Assembly: GCF_046630445.1 (NCBI RefSeq) | Contig: NC_092339.1 | Span: 82,876,001-82,940,000 of the forward strand | Length of the DNA stretch: 64,000 nt | Source of the DNA: Rutidosis leptorrhynchoides | Lineage: Eukaryota; Streptophyta; Magnoliopsida; Asterales; Asteraceae | Reading direction: 5' to 3' | In this document: positions 49,143 to 60,655 of the stretch, piece after piece | How the letters are laid out: every line of letters begins with the position of its first letter | Numbering within the stretch: the stretch's first letter is position 1 | Notes under the pieces: model-generated | What the model saw: only the letters and a program-made list of their open reading frames with translations | Told to the model about the DNA's origin: nothing | Database searches by the model: none | Made by a program: the position numbers and the translations under genes

Positions 49143-52040
49143 TGTAATGACCCGCACTTTTTCGATCGTTCTATACTTATAAGATTAATATTTACATAAA
49201 TTAAACCTTACCAACATGATAAGCAATCCAAATTGTTGAGACTTATGTTTTTGAAATGAGTTTTACACAACGTTTGACCGTCTAGTTTGACCGATGATAT
49301 CACAAACTATATAACATATGATAATTATACGTTTGTGTATATATATGTATATATACATATTTAACATGATCTAAGGATGTTTTAATATCTCATTTTGTAT
49401 TAATAACAATAAGTTATAAGTATATTTTGAAACTACTAACTTAAGTTTTCAAAACAATAACCATACGTAACGTTATTTGATATAAATACTTATAACCTAT
49501 AATGTTTATACATATATCGTATATATAATGTATTTAATCACTTTTTAAAGACTTAAATACATAAAACAATATAAGTATATTCACAAAAGATAGCTATATT
49601 TGAATTCTCATTCCATTTTTCACAAAATTTCTATACGTATATCTAGAGTACATGTACTCGTATCATACCTAACCTCTATACGTATTTACTATTGGTATAT
49701 ACACATCAAATCACCACCAACCAGCCCTTGTTCAATGCCTTATGTATAAGGTAACTACTTTTTTTATCTAGTATGACAATTTCACATGATTAAAAGATTT
49801 TTTCACAAAATTACAAACTTATACACCTTTTACACCACCATTTATACTCCATTCCATTTTCATTTTACTACACATTTCTTTAACCAAAAACACACTCTTA
49901 AGAAACTCCATAACCATTCAGCTAGTATCCATGAAGATCTAGCCATAAAAACATCACTTAAACACCATAAGAAAAACCTTACAAAAACACTTCAAGAATC
50001 CTTCCAAGAACACAAGTTTACTTCCAATCTTTCATCCAATTCCATCACTCTTTTGGTTCTAGATTTTTACTTCTCTTTTACAATAATCTTGTCCAAGTAA
50101 CTTGAGGTAGTAACTTTGTTCATAACCTTATTCGATTCATATATATATAGCTATCTTATTTTGTGGTATAAAATTTTAACAACAAGAACATAGTTTGAAT
50201 GTTTTCAAACTTGTTTGCAAACTAAATAGATCCTTCTAACTTAACTTTTAAAATACTTCAAGACCTGTAATATAACATAAATATATGCTAATTTAACAAG
50301 GTATAACTTGGTTTTTCAAAGAACACCTTAAAAACTGTTTTTACGACGTCGGAGTGCAACCGGGGGCTGTTTGGGGTTGGATAATTAAAAACCATCTTGA
50401 ACTTTGAATTGGAGGTTTATATTCTGGAAAAATGATATTTCTTATGAATATGTTAACACACAAAAATTTCATGATTTAATTCAAAGTATAAGTGTTTTTA
50501 GAAAAATGGTCATTAAATGATATTTTTGTAACAAAAATGATTAACTTCATAAGTTTCACCAAAGTTTGACCTTTGACCTGTGATTTCGAATACAAACTAA
50601 GGTATTTACAGTTCATATTCTTAAAGAGGGACTCGATCCAAGGAAGTGGCAAGTTGAACCAACGAAAACGGAGTTGTAACGAAGAAACTATGACCAAAAC
50701 GAGATCGGATATCTAAGACTAGTTTAGCTACGAAAATAATTGGAGAAAATTAAATAAATCACATCTTTTTAAAATAACATGATATTTTATATATATGTAC
50801 TCATAATTTAATTTTATATGGTTCAGGATCACCCGTAAACAATACGAGAAGATTAATCATAAGATCCCATGATTGTACGCAACACGTCATTTGACAACAC
50901 CGGTACTTTATGTACGCAACACGTCATTTGACAACACCGGTACCGTGGGTCAAGATTATCTCGACCAATATATATACGATGGGGGTTTTTATTTATTTCA
51001 TTGGGGGTTTATTAAACACCTAAAAATGAACCATTAAAATTGAATTACTAACATCGAGCTGCTAACTACGGACTAAGGAATTATTAAAAGTATTAAAAGT
51101 ATAACAAGTATATATATGTGACGATTTTTTTAAAAAGAAAAGGTATTGATATATTATATATGGATAGGTTCGTGATATCAATCGGAGACCAAGTCGAAAT
51201 TACATATCTTCAAGACGAAAGTGAGTATATAGTCCCACTTTTAAACTCTAAGTATTTCGGGATGAGAATACATGTATTTTATGTTTTACGTTATGGACAC
51301 AAGTAACTGAAAAATATATTCTACGTTGAGTTGTACCACTGGCATACTTCCCTGTAGCTTGGTAACTATTATTTACAGCGGTATTGTAAACGCGAATCCT
51401 GTTGATAGATCTATCGGGCCTGACAACCCCAACCGGACTGGACGACCAGTATTCAACGGTTGCATAGTACTTCGTTTCGTGACTACACTTGGTACGGTGT
51501 AGTAAGATTTCATAATAAAGGGAATATGCGACGTGATTAAATGTTAAGTATGGTTACCAAGTGCTCAACCACTTAGAATATTTTTATTAAAATGTTTACA
51601 TATGAAATCTTGTGGTCTATATATATATATATTGCTGCCGGCATTAAACCTATATCTCACCAACTTTATGTTGACGTTTTAAACATGTTTATTCTCAGGT
51701 AATAATTAGAAGCTTCCGCTGCAACATGTTGAATTTAAGCAAGATCTTGAGTATGCATATTTGTGTCAAAAACAAAACTGCATATCCGAGGATTTGTATT
51801 GTAAAATATGCTAGAAATCGTGTTGTTATCATCATATGTAAAGTTTGTAAGTCTAAGATTATCGCTAAACGATAATCATCTTTTTATTGTCTAAAGCTTG
51901 TATCAAAAATAAGAATTATGGTTTGTAATGTAAAATATATGCAGTTGTTCTTTTAAAAATGTCGCATATAGAGGTCAATACCTCGCTATGAAATCATACG
52001 TTATCTAACACGTTCTTATGGTTAAGGACGGGTTATGACA
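49143..52040 (+). repeat. G3 3' LTR (2898 bp)
   Basis: This is the second copy of the G3 LTR, with the target duplication ACATA immediately following at 52041-52045. Confidence 0.95.
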
Positions 52041-52045
52041 ACATA

Positions 52046-53298
52046 TGTCACATATTTTTGTACAAATAATTGAAAATACTTTTGTTTTGGACGATAATTA
52101 ACTGTTTTACCCAATGAAAGAAAAGAAAAGATGGATCTACACGATGAATCAATTCCATCATTAAAAGGAAGTAAAGTCTTCCGAAAAAGAAACGCGCTTC
52201 TTGATTTAGGTCATGAAGTTGTCGTCCAGACCAGCTGTAGGTTGACGAAAAACCTAGAAAAGTCATCTCTAAAATCAGCAGGAAATCCACGGACCTCAGC
52301 ATCAAACAGGGTCGCCAAGTGGTCAGATTTATCCTAACCATGAGAAGGATTTATCTCGTACAATGGGAGGGCACCGTGCAAATTAGCTTGATAAGACTAA
52401 TGAATCAGATCCCCAGAAAGGATAATCTTCTTAAAAGATCAAAAATCAGCTTCTAAGCCTGATATTACTCAATCCTAGAGATTGACCTTAAAGATTGAGA
52501 ATTCAAACTCATGGAATTCAATGATATCTAAACTCGAGCTTGAACGAGAAAATATTTTGATCAAATTAAAACCGATTTGTTTTCTGAAAACCCATTTTCA
52601 ATGCGTTCATTACCATTGAACGTAAAATCCTAGGAATTCACCTGGAATTCATTAGGTCACCTGAACCAAATCAGGTGTCAACCGTAAGAACGGTGGTTGA
52701 ATAGCATGGTCAAAGACAGGACCTTGTGCCAGACCGAAAAATTATAAGGGTGAGCATTACTATTGCTCCTACAAAGGATAGTAATTGCGTCCGATACGTT
52801 ATAGACCATAATTAAAAGTATGTCAGGGGACATTGCCTTAACAGTTGCTTGTTCAATGCTTTTCTTTACAATCGGACGGTAGTTTACCGAAAGGTAATAT
52901 TCGGAACAAGTATACTGGACCTGTTGCTTTCCTAATACAAGGTTAGCAAGTGGGTGACACAAAACCGCAAGTTTTGAGCTAAAATTTTCAAATCTGAAAC
53001 CCACCAAACCCACAAAAAGAATTTGCAAACACCGGTGAAGGGTTATTCCGAAAAACTTATCTAGGGTAAAAACTAGATTGAATTTTCAAAAAGATCAAAT
53101 ATTTTCATAAAGATCCAATTTCCTTAAAGGATCTAAATTTTTATAGTCATGTGGGACTGTAAACCACATCATTACTACCATTGTTTATACCGCCATAAAA
53201 AAATCACTGATGTACAAAGTGTGAAGAATAAAGAAGTGATTCTAGTATTTCAAGACTATATTGCTTGAGGACAAGCAACGCTCAAGTGTGAGAATATT
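52046..53298 (+). other. Athila-2 3' tail, part after G3
   Basis: This is noncoding tail homologous to Athila-1 3813-5039. It contains the small conserved frame MDLHDESIP... (52131-52337), the GCTTGAGGACAAGC sequence (about 53262-53277) and the polypurine-like tract before the LTR. Confidence 0.7.
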
Positions 53299-55272
53299 TG
53301 ATAATGCTAAAAACGAACATATATTTCATAGCATTATTCCTCAAGAAAGACAAGCTTTTAGTTGCAATTGTTCTATTTACAAGTGATATTCGTTTAAATA
53401 ATAAAAGGTGAAGACAAAAGACAGATTCGACGAATTGAAGACGCAAACGACCAAAAATCTCAAAAGTACAAAATACAATCAAAGAGGTTCCAATTATTGA
53501 TAAGAAACGTCTCGAAATTACAAGAGTACAAGATTCAAAACGCAAAGTACAAGATATTAAATTGTACGCAAGGACGTTTGAAAATCCGGAACCGGGACCA
53601 GAGTCAACTCTCAACGCTCGACGCAACGGACCGAAAGTTATAAATTAATTTTGTATATAAATATAATATAATATATAATTAATTATATAAATTATATATT
53701 TATATTATATTTATATATTAAATTCCGTCGGCAAACAAAGATCCAAAATGGAGTGAGCTATAAAAGCAAACTCCGCGAGTTGCGGAGTTTGAAGTCCAAA
53801 AAGGCCGCGACTCGCGGAGCCCCAATTTCTGAAACTGCCTATAAAAGCCAACGCAATTCGACGTTTTATATATCCAAAATATCAATCTCTCTATCTATAT
53901 TATACGATATATATATATAATTTATATTTTAATTTTAATTTTAATTTTAAATTTCTAATAATAAGGGTATGTTAGCGAATGTTGTAAGGGTGTAAGTCGA
54001 AATTCTGTCCGTGTAACGCTACGCTATTTTTAATCATTGTAAGTTATGTTCAACCTTTTTAATTTAATGTCTCGTAGCTAAGTTATTATTATGCTTATTT
54101 AAATCGAAGTAATCATGATGTTGGGCTAAAAATATTAAAATTGGGTAATTGGGCTTTGTACCATAATTGGGGTTTGGATAAAAGAACGACACTTGTGGAA
54201 ATTAGACTATGGGCTATTAATGGGTTTTATATTAACTAAACAATACCTTGTTAATTTAATATATAAACTTATAATTTGACGTATTTATATATAACCACAT
54301 ACGCTTGTCTGGGTACGGTGGGCGGGATATCTATAAATACCAATAATTATTCATTTTACCGGACACGGAACTGGATTAATAGTTAATAGACTTGTTGAAA
54401 CAGGGGTGAATTACATTCAAGGGTAATTGGTGTAATTGTTAACAAAGTAGTAAAACCTTGGTTTACACGCAGTCGATAACCTGGTGTATTCATTAAACAA
54501 AGTATTAAAACCTTATTACAATTCGAATCCCCAATTAGTTGGAATATTTGACTTCGGGAATAAGAATAATTTGATGAAGGCTTTCGCTCTTTATATTTAT
54601 GACTGATGGACTATTATGGAAAAATCCGTATGGACATATTAAATAATCCAGGATAAAGTACAATTAACCCATGGGAATAAACTAAAATCAACACGTCAAA
54701 CATCATGATTACGGAAGTTTAAATAAGCATAATTCCTTTATTTTTATATTTAATTGCACTTCTAATTATCTCACTTTTATTTATTGTTATTGTATTTAAT
54801 TGCACTTTTAATTATCGCATTTTTTAATTATCGCAAGTTTATTTTATCGCACTTTTATTTATTGCAATTTCCTTATCGTTATTTACTTTACGCTTTAAAT
54901 TAAGTTATATTTATTTTTATTATTTTACATTAGGTTTTAACTGCGACTAAAGTTTTTAAAATCGACAAACCGGTCATTAAACGGTAAAAACCCCCCTTTA
55001 TAATAATAATATTACTTATATATATTTGTATTTTTATAAATTAAAACTAATATAGCGTTAAGCTTTGTTTAAAGATTGTTTCCTGTGGAACGAACCGGAC
55101 TTACTAAAAACTACACTACTGTACGATTAGGTACACTGCCTATAAGTGTTGTAGCAAGGTTTAAGTATATCCATTCTATAAATAAATAAATATCTTGTGT
55201 AAAATTGTATCGTATTTAATAGTTTTTCCTAGTAAAATATAAGCTATTTCATATACACCTCGCATAACATCA
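53299..55272 (+). repeat. Athila-2 3' LTR
   Basis: This 1974-bp copy has ends matching 26103-28074. The palindrome pair and TATA box (53840-53846) are present. It is followed by the target duplication GTCTC. Confidence 0.93.
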
Positions 55273-55277
55273 GTCTC

Positions 55278-55365
55278 ATATAGAGGTCAAAACCTCGCAA
55301 CGAAATCAATTAATATGGAACGTTTATAATCAATATGAACGGAACATTTCAGTTGGTATCCGAGC
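55278..55365 (+). repeat. End of G4 LTR and its primer binding site
   Basis: 55278-55351 completes the LTR begun at 22721 (GAGGTCAAAACCTCGC, ending GGAACATTTCA). TGGTATCCGAGC at 55354-55365 is the tRNA-iMet PBS with one mismatch. Confidence 0.82.
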
Positions 55366-55559
55366 GTTGGTCTTAGAGAACCAGAAATTTGCATTAGTGT
55401 GTCTTATCAAGTTTGTTAGGATACATTAGTGAGTCTGGACTTCGACCGTGTTTTCTTTAAAAACGATTGCTTAACACTTTTGTTGGAAATTATATATTAT
55501 TAACATGTAAATATTATGTGATATATTAACCTTTTAATGTGTTTGATATTATGTGATAG

Positions 55560-55937
55560 ATGTCTACCACTAGTACAAATCCCATCGACTCACCTAGTAA
55601 TAATGAAGAGTCGAATATACTTTGGGAAGATTCACAAATTCCCGAAGAGGAACTGGAAGAGGAGGAACCGGAAGAGGAGGAACCGGAAGAAGAGGAACCG
55701 AAAGAGGAGGAACCGAAAGAGGAGGAACCAGAAGAAGAAGAGGTTTGGGAGGAAGAAATACTGATACCTACTGTAAATCGATTAAATAAAAGAAAATCCT
55801 CAACCAACGGACCAAAGTCAATAATGGTCAATGGTGTTTCCGCCGAGGATGCAAATTATTGGGAAGATTACCAATTTTCCGATGAATCGGATCCCGATGA
55901 GGATTCCGATTATAGAAATTACCTCGACCTAATTTAA
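55560..55937 (+). CDS. Acidic leader ORF of G4 (125 aa, unknown function)
   Basis: This ORF occupies the same place after the PBS as the G3 leader ORF and is preceded by the same GATAG-ATG-TC context. Its N-terminal motif WEDSQIPEE matches GEDSQIPDE of G3. It then has about seven units of a 15-bp repeat encoding EEEPE/EEEPK (about 55648-55740), a short basic patch (NRLNKRKSS) and an acidic C-terminus. It is intact although the rest of G4 has been deleted. No known domain is recognised; the antisense frame is only a serine-rich shadow of the repeat. Confidence 0.55.
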   Translation: MSTTSTNPIDSPSNNEESNILWEDSQIPEEELEEEEPEEEEPEEEEPKEEEPKEEEPEEEEVWEEEILIPTVNRLNKRKSSTNGPKSIMVNGVSAEDANYWEDYQFSDESDPDEDSDYRNYLDLI

Positions 55938-55992
55938 TAAAGCAAAAGAAAATAATAAGGGAAAAGGTATAAAAATAGAGAAACTTGTTTAG

Positions 55993-58900
55993 TGTTACAT
56001 ATTCCTAGTTTTGATGTAGTGTTAGGAATGGATTGGCTAAGCCCACTTAGAGCTAGTATCAAGTGCGATAGAAAAATGATTTCCTTTCGTTTAGCTGATG
56101 GACCCCATGTTATAGCCCGATGGGAACGGGGTGGGTATAATTTTCCGCTGATATCAATGATGAAAGCCAAGAAATCTTTATCGAAAGTGTATGAATCATT
56201 CCTAGCTTATGTAGTAGATGGTAAGAAAGAAAAGAAAGCAATAGCTGATATTCTGGTGTTTCAGAGTTTCCAAAAGTGTTTCCAGACGAGTTACCAGGGT
56301 TACCGCTAGTAAGAGAAGTAGAGTATAGGATTGAATTGGTGCCTGGAGCCACTCCAGTTGCCAAAGCCCCGTATCGTTTAGCGCCTTCAGAAATTCGTGT
56401 GATGATGTCACAAATTTAAGAGCTATTAGATCGTGGGTTTATTAGACCGAGTTCTTCTCCTTGGGGTGCACCAGTATTATATGTTAAGAAGAAAGATGAT
56501 ACCATGCGTATGTGTATAGATTATCGGGAGTTGAATAAAAGACCAGTAAAGAATAAGTACCCGCTTCCTAGAATAGATGATTTATTCGATCAGTTGCAGG
56601 GTGCTTCATACTTCTCAAAGATAGATTTATGATCTGGGTATCATCAGGTTAGAGTTGCAGAATCTGACGTCCCGAAGACAGCATTTAGAACTAGGTATGG
56701 TCATTATGAGTTTTTGATCATGCTGTTTGGGTTAACAAACGCGCCAGCAATCTTCATGGATCTGATGAATAGGGTGTGTCGTCCATTTCTAGATAAATTC
56801 GTGATTGTGTTTATAGATGACATATTAGTGCATTCAAAGACAGAGGCCAAGCACGTTGAACATTTAAGACAGGTGTTGAATTTCTTGAAACATGAACAGT
56901 TATTTGCAAACTTTTCTAAGTGTGAATTCTGGTTGAGAGAAGTGCAGTTTTCGGGTCATGTAATTTGTGCCGAGGATATAAAAGTTGATCCATCAAAGAT
57001 TGATGCGGTTATGAATTGGAAATCGCCAAGAAATCCGACAGAAATTAAGAGTTTTCTGGAATTAGCTTGTTACTACCGAAGGTTCATAAAAGATTTCTCG
57101 AAAATAGCGGGTTCGTTGACTAAGTTAACTCGAAAAGACATAGCCTTTCGATGGGGTGATGATCAAGAAAAGGCTTTCCAGACTTTGAAACAGTTACTGT
57201 GTCAGGCTCCATTGTTAGCATTACCAGAAGGTTTAGATGACTTCGTGGTGTATTGTGATGCGTCCTTCGTCGGGTTGGGTTGTGTATTGATGCAGAGAGA
57301 CAAGGTGATTGCTTACGCCTAGCGACAGTTGAAAGTTCATGAAAGAAATTATCCTGTACATGATTTAGAAATGGCTGCCGTAGTGTTTGCCCTGAAGCTA
57401 TGGAGACATTATTTGTATGGGACACATTGTGTAATATGTACAGATCACAAGAGTCTGCAATATATTTTCTCTCAGAAAGAATTGAATATGCGTCAAAGAC
57501 GGTGGCAAGAGCTGATTAAAGACTACGATTGTGAAATCAAGTACCATCCGGGTAAAGCAAATGTCGTAGCAGATGCACTAAGTCGTAAAAAGTCTGATGA
57601 GAATGTGAAATTTCTGCGTATGAGTATAACTTCATATTTGATCGATCAATTACTAACTGTTCAAGCCTGTGCTTTGGAGGATGAACATATTTAATCTGAA
57701 CTTATGACTAAACGAAAATTTGACCTAATTGATGATTCTCGTGGACTTAAGACTTTAAATAACCATATTTGGGTGCCTATGCTTGGAGAATTGAGGGATT
57801 TGATCATGACTGAAGCTCACAAATCCAGATTGACAGTACATCCAGGCAGTAATAAGATGTATCATAATTTGAAATCAGTGTATTGGTGGCCGACTATGAA
57901 AACAGACATCGCTTGTTTTGTTGAAAAGTGTAATATTTGCGCGCAAGTGAAGGCAGAACACCAGAAACTGTATGGTTCATTGCGTCAGTTACAGATTCCA
58001 GAGTGAAAATGGGAGCATATCACGATGGATTTTGTGAAAAAATTACCTATAACTAAGAGAAAACACAATATGATTGGGGTAATAGTTGATCGTTTGACCA
58101 AGAGTGCTCATTTTCTTGCTACTCGTGAGACAGCGTCATTGAGTGAGTTAGCAGATCTATATGTGAAAGAAGTGGTTAGTCGTCATGGTACGCCATTATC
58201 TATAGTTTCTGACAGAGATTCTAGGTTTGTGTCGAACTTCTGGAACAATTTACAACAGAATCTGGGTACACGTGTGAATTTAAGTACAGCTTATCATCCT
58301 CAGACAGATGGTCAGAGTGAATGAACGATACAAACGCTAGAGGATATGTTGAGATCATGTGTATTAGAATATGGTGGTTCGTGGGATACACATTTGCCGT
58401 TGGTTGAATTCGCGTATAACAATTCTTATCATTCGAGCATAGGAATGCCGCCTTACAAAATGTTGTACGACCGTCGTTGCAGAACTCCGACTTGTTGGTT
58501 AGAAGCTGGAGAGAAACAGTTTGCTTGTCCCGAAATTGTTCAAATGACAGCCGAAAAAGTTGCTATTGCGCGGGAAAAGTTGAAAGCTGCCAGAGATAGA
58601 CAAAAGATGTATACAGATCCACGTAGACGTCCGGTAACTTTTAATGTTGGTGATCGTGTGTATCTGAAGGTTTCACCGTGGAAAGGGATCATTAGATTTG
58701 GTAAACGTGGTAAGCTCGCGCCAAGGTATATTGGGCCGTTTCCAATTAGTGAGATTCTGAATGATCAAATAGTGGTACTGGATCCTCTGCCAGAGTTAGC
58801 TGGTATTCATAATACCTTCAATGTGTGTTATTTGCGTCAGTGTAAAGTCGATGACGAGACACAGATCGTACCGCTAGTAGATTTGAAAGTTGATTTGAGT

Positions 58901-59098
58901 AACAAGTTGGTTGAGGAACCTATTCGAGTGGTCGACAGAAAGGTTACTAAGTTAAGAAAGAAAGAGATCCCGATGGTTTTAGTAGAATGGAAACACAGTT
59001 TAGGGTCTAATTTGACGTGGGAGATAAAAGAGTTGATGAAGATCCGTTACCCTCATCTATTTAACCAAGACCAGATTCCGAGGACGGAATCTCTTTAA
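55993..59098 (+). pseudogene. G5 pol: protease end, RT, RNase H, integrase (decayed)
   Basis: The frame resumes in mid-protease (FDVVLGMDWLSPL); the protease active site is missing. RT has the [11 protein letters not shown] and FIDDILVHS motifs (DD at 56815-56820). RNase H has YCDASF (about 57250-57270). Integrase carries an HHCC finger, a DSRF motif and GQSE. The end has GKRGKLAPRYIGPF and a chromodomain-like tail (LVEWKH...LTWE). Breaks are a 1-nt frameshift near 56259 and stops at 56417, 56630, 57320, 57692, 58004 and 58322. The frame ends at 59098, 11 bp before the 3' LTR. Confidence 0.9.
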
Positions 59099-59109
59099 GG
59101 CGGTGGATT

Positions 59110-59691
59110 TGTAACAGACTGAAACCAGGGTTAGAAGTAAGATTACTTAATTACCCTTAGGTTTATATTTGTGTTTAAAATATGCTTTTATTTTAATAAT
59201 ATGTTTATTATTAATTCATTATGTGGTTAAGACCAGTTTGTGACAAGGGTCAAGAAATGGTTCGTTTGTTGAAATTGAACTCCGTTAGTGTTTCCAAATT
59301 AAGTACGAAAGATATTAGATAACTGACAAATACCCGTGTGTAATGGGGTATTATATTTTAACACAATTATACTGTAGATATCAGCTTCTTTCTTCCCATT
59401 TCTAGAGATATCTCAAACAAGTACGTACCTAAACTTCATCCCTTCACAAACCCTAATCTAATCCAAGCTAGAAATTGAATCATGAGGCTTTAGGAACTGA
59501 ATCATATCATCGATGTAGAATACATGTTTGCCTTGCAACTCTGATATGGGATTTTGTAACCGTGTTTGTAATAACGTAACACCGTTTGATAAAGTAAACA
59601 TAAATAAGTAGTTTTTGTACTAATGTAATTAAGGTTGTGATTGTACTAAATAAGACTTCCGCTGTGTTATAAAAAAATGGCCGATGTTACA
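59110..59691 (+). repeat. G5 3' LTR, internally deleted (582 bp)
   Basis: Both ends match the 5' LTR, but the middle is missing. Sequence corresponding to 19643-21317 (about 1675 bp) is gone, with a CATC microhomology at the junction (about 59509-59512). The lost part contains the whole palindrome array. Confidence 0.88.
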
Positions 59692-60428
59692 CCTGTTGAG
59701 TCAGGCCCCAACCTCACTACCAGCGGTCCTTCTGTGCAGGACCTGACTTTATATCATAGCCTTGCATGTGCATTACAATATCTCACCTTCACTCGTCCAG
59801 ACATCTCCTTTGCCGTTCAGCGGATTTGTCATTTCATGTACGACCTGCGAGAGCAACACTTACATGCTCTTAAGCGGATTGTTCTTTATCTTCAGGGGAC
59901 TCATGACACGGGATTATAGTTATATGCATCGTCCCTCTACCTGGTTGCTTACTCTGACACTGACTGGTCCAGTTGCCCTACCACTAGACACTGCACTTCT
60001 GGGTATTATGTCTTCCTTGGCAACAATCTTTCTCTTTTAGTCTTCGACGCGACAACTTACTCCTTCTCGCTCTAGTGCCGAGGCAGAATATCGGGGAGTT
60101 GTCAATGTTGTTGCAGAGACATGCTCGATACATAATATTCTTCGTGAGCTTCGCTGTCCTTCCACCTCTGCTACAAAAGTTTATTATGATAATGTTAGCT
60201 CCTTCCTACCTTGCATCAAATCCGCTCTAACATATGCGGACCAAACACATTGAGATAGACATTCATTTTGTCAGAGCTTTAGTTACTTAGGGACAGGTCC
60301 GGGTTCTACATGTTCTATCCAGATATCAGTTTGTAGACATGTTCACCAAAGGCCTTCCATTTGGTCTATTCGACGGGTTCAGATCAATTTTGAGCGTTCG
60401 TCGTATTCCCGCTCCAACTACGGGGGGA
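59692..60428 (+). pseudogene. Copia RT end and RNase H (decayed)
   Basis: This continues the copia frame from 19239. Readable blocks are LTLYHSLACALQYLTFTRPDISFAV (about 59744-59818), HALKRIVLYLQGTHDTGL, AYSDTDWSSCPTTRHCTSGYYV (RNase H), SAEAEYRG and a KHIEIDIHFV-like block with a frameshift (about 60238-60273). Stops at 59917 and later, and frameshifts, show decay. A purine run (CGGGGGGA) ends at 60428 directly before the LTR. Confidence 0.88.
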
Positions 60429-60655
60429 TGTTAGCCGTTATATATTAGCCCATGTATTTAGCAATTGGGCCTATCCCATTTATTTTGTTACAATTTAGCT
60501 CTTTAGATATCCATGTATTATGATTTGTTGATTATTCAAATTACTGATATGGTCCTTGTACTTTTTTTACATAGACGGTCCCTATGGTTTATACTTATAA
60601 CGCCGTGAACCGTGTCACTAATGGTCGTAATATTTTTTTGCTGAATCTCCTAACA
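60429..60655 (+). repeat. Copia 3' LTR (about 227 bp)
   Basis: It starts TGTTAG after the polypurine tract and most likely ends CTAACA at 60655, which gives a 6-bp inverted terminal repeat. The partner LTR is not in the window, so the end is inferred. Confidence 0.6.

Larger units (their letters stand above)
40782..52040 (+). mobile_element. G3: young chromovirus (Tekay/Del-like) element
   Basis: The LTRs 40782-43679 and 49143-52040 are both exactly 2898 bp, start TGTAATGACC and end GGTTATGACA, with TSD ACATA (40777-40781, 52041-52045). By eye about 12 substitutions separate them (0.4%). The order is PBS (tRNA-iMet), acidic leader ORF, gag-pol with chromodomain-like end, polypurine tract, 3' LTR. 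It sits in the Athila-2 3' tail, whose sequence resumes exactly when compared with Athila-1. The coding frame has two nonsense codons. Confidence 0.95.
26103..55272 (+). mobile_element. Athila-2: decayed Athila-type element containing G3
   Basis: The LTRs 26103-28074 and 53299-55272 (1972 and 1974 bp) have TGATAATGC/ACATCA ends and TSD GTCTC (26098-26102, 55273-55277). It is of the same family as Athila-1 but in the opposite orientation. By eye the LTRs differ at about 24 positions (1.2%). gag-pol and the env-position gene carry at least a dozen nonsense codons and frameshifts, while the zinc-knuckle ORF is intact. It has an additional retropepsin-like domain after integrase, absent from Athila-1. 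G3 sits in its 3' tail (TSD ACATA). Confidence 0.93.
22721..55990 (+). mobile_element. G4: chromovirus-like element reduced to 5' LTR, PBS and leader ORF
   Basis: The LTR starts TGTAGTGACCC at 22721, is split by Athila-2 after 26102, and resumes at 55278-55351 (about 3456 bp in total). A PBS and an acidic leader ORF follow. At about 55940-55990 the sequence switches to G5 protease, so gag, pol and the 3' LTR of G4 have been deleted together with the adjoining part of G5. LTR motifs shared with G3 (GAGGTAGTAA...TTCGATTCATATATATA and GAGGTCAA.ACCTCGC) show that the two are related families. Confidence 0.75.
19240..59691 (+). mobile_element. G5: gypsy element interrupted by G4 and Athila-2
   Basis: The 5' LTR (19240-21498) and a shortened 3' LTR (59110-59691) both begin TGTAACAGACTG and end GTTACA, with matching TSD CCTGT at 19235-19239 and 59692-59696. 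The order is LTR, tRNA-Met-type PBS, gag (21680-22720), then pol (from about 55993). A segment from the end of gag to mid-protease is missing where G4 was inserted and later deleted. Divergence of the shared LTR parts is about 4% by eye, making it the oldest gypsy layer. Integrase ends with a chromodomain-like tail, pointing to a chromovirus. Many nonsense codons show it is dead. Confidence 0.88.
936..60655 (+). mobile_element. Ty1/copia host element, broken by nested insertions
   Basis: Three coding remnants of one copia element lie at 936-1864, 18633-19239 and 59692-60428, in the right order (integrase, RT, RNase H) and on one strand. Its protein frame resumes on the far side of the Athila-1 insertion (TSD CTAAT at 1860-1864 and 18633-18637) and of the G5 insertion (TSD CCTGT at 19235-19239 and 59692-59696). 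The 3' end has a purine tract (about 60420-60428) and a short LTR. The 5' LTR, gag and protease are absent or lie left of the window. The protein resembles the Ale/Retrofit group of plant copia elements, which is a lineage guess from motif style only. It is the oldest layer of the nest. Confidence 0.85.
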
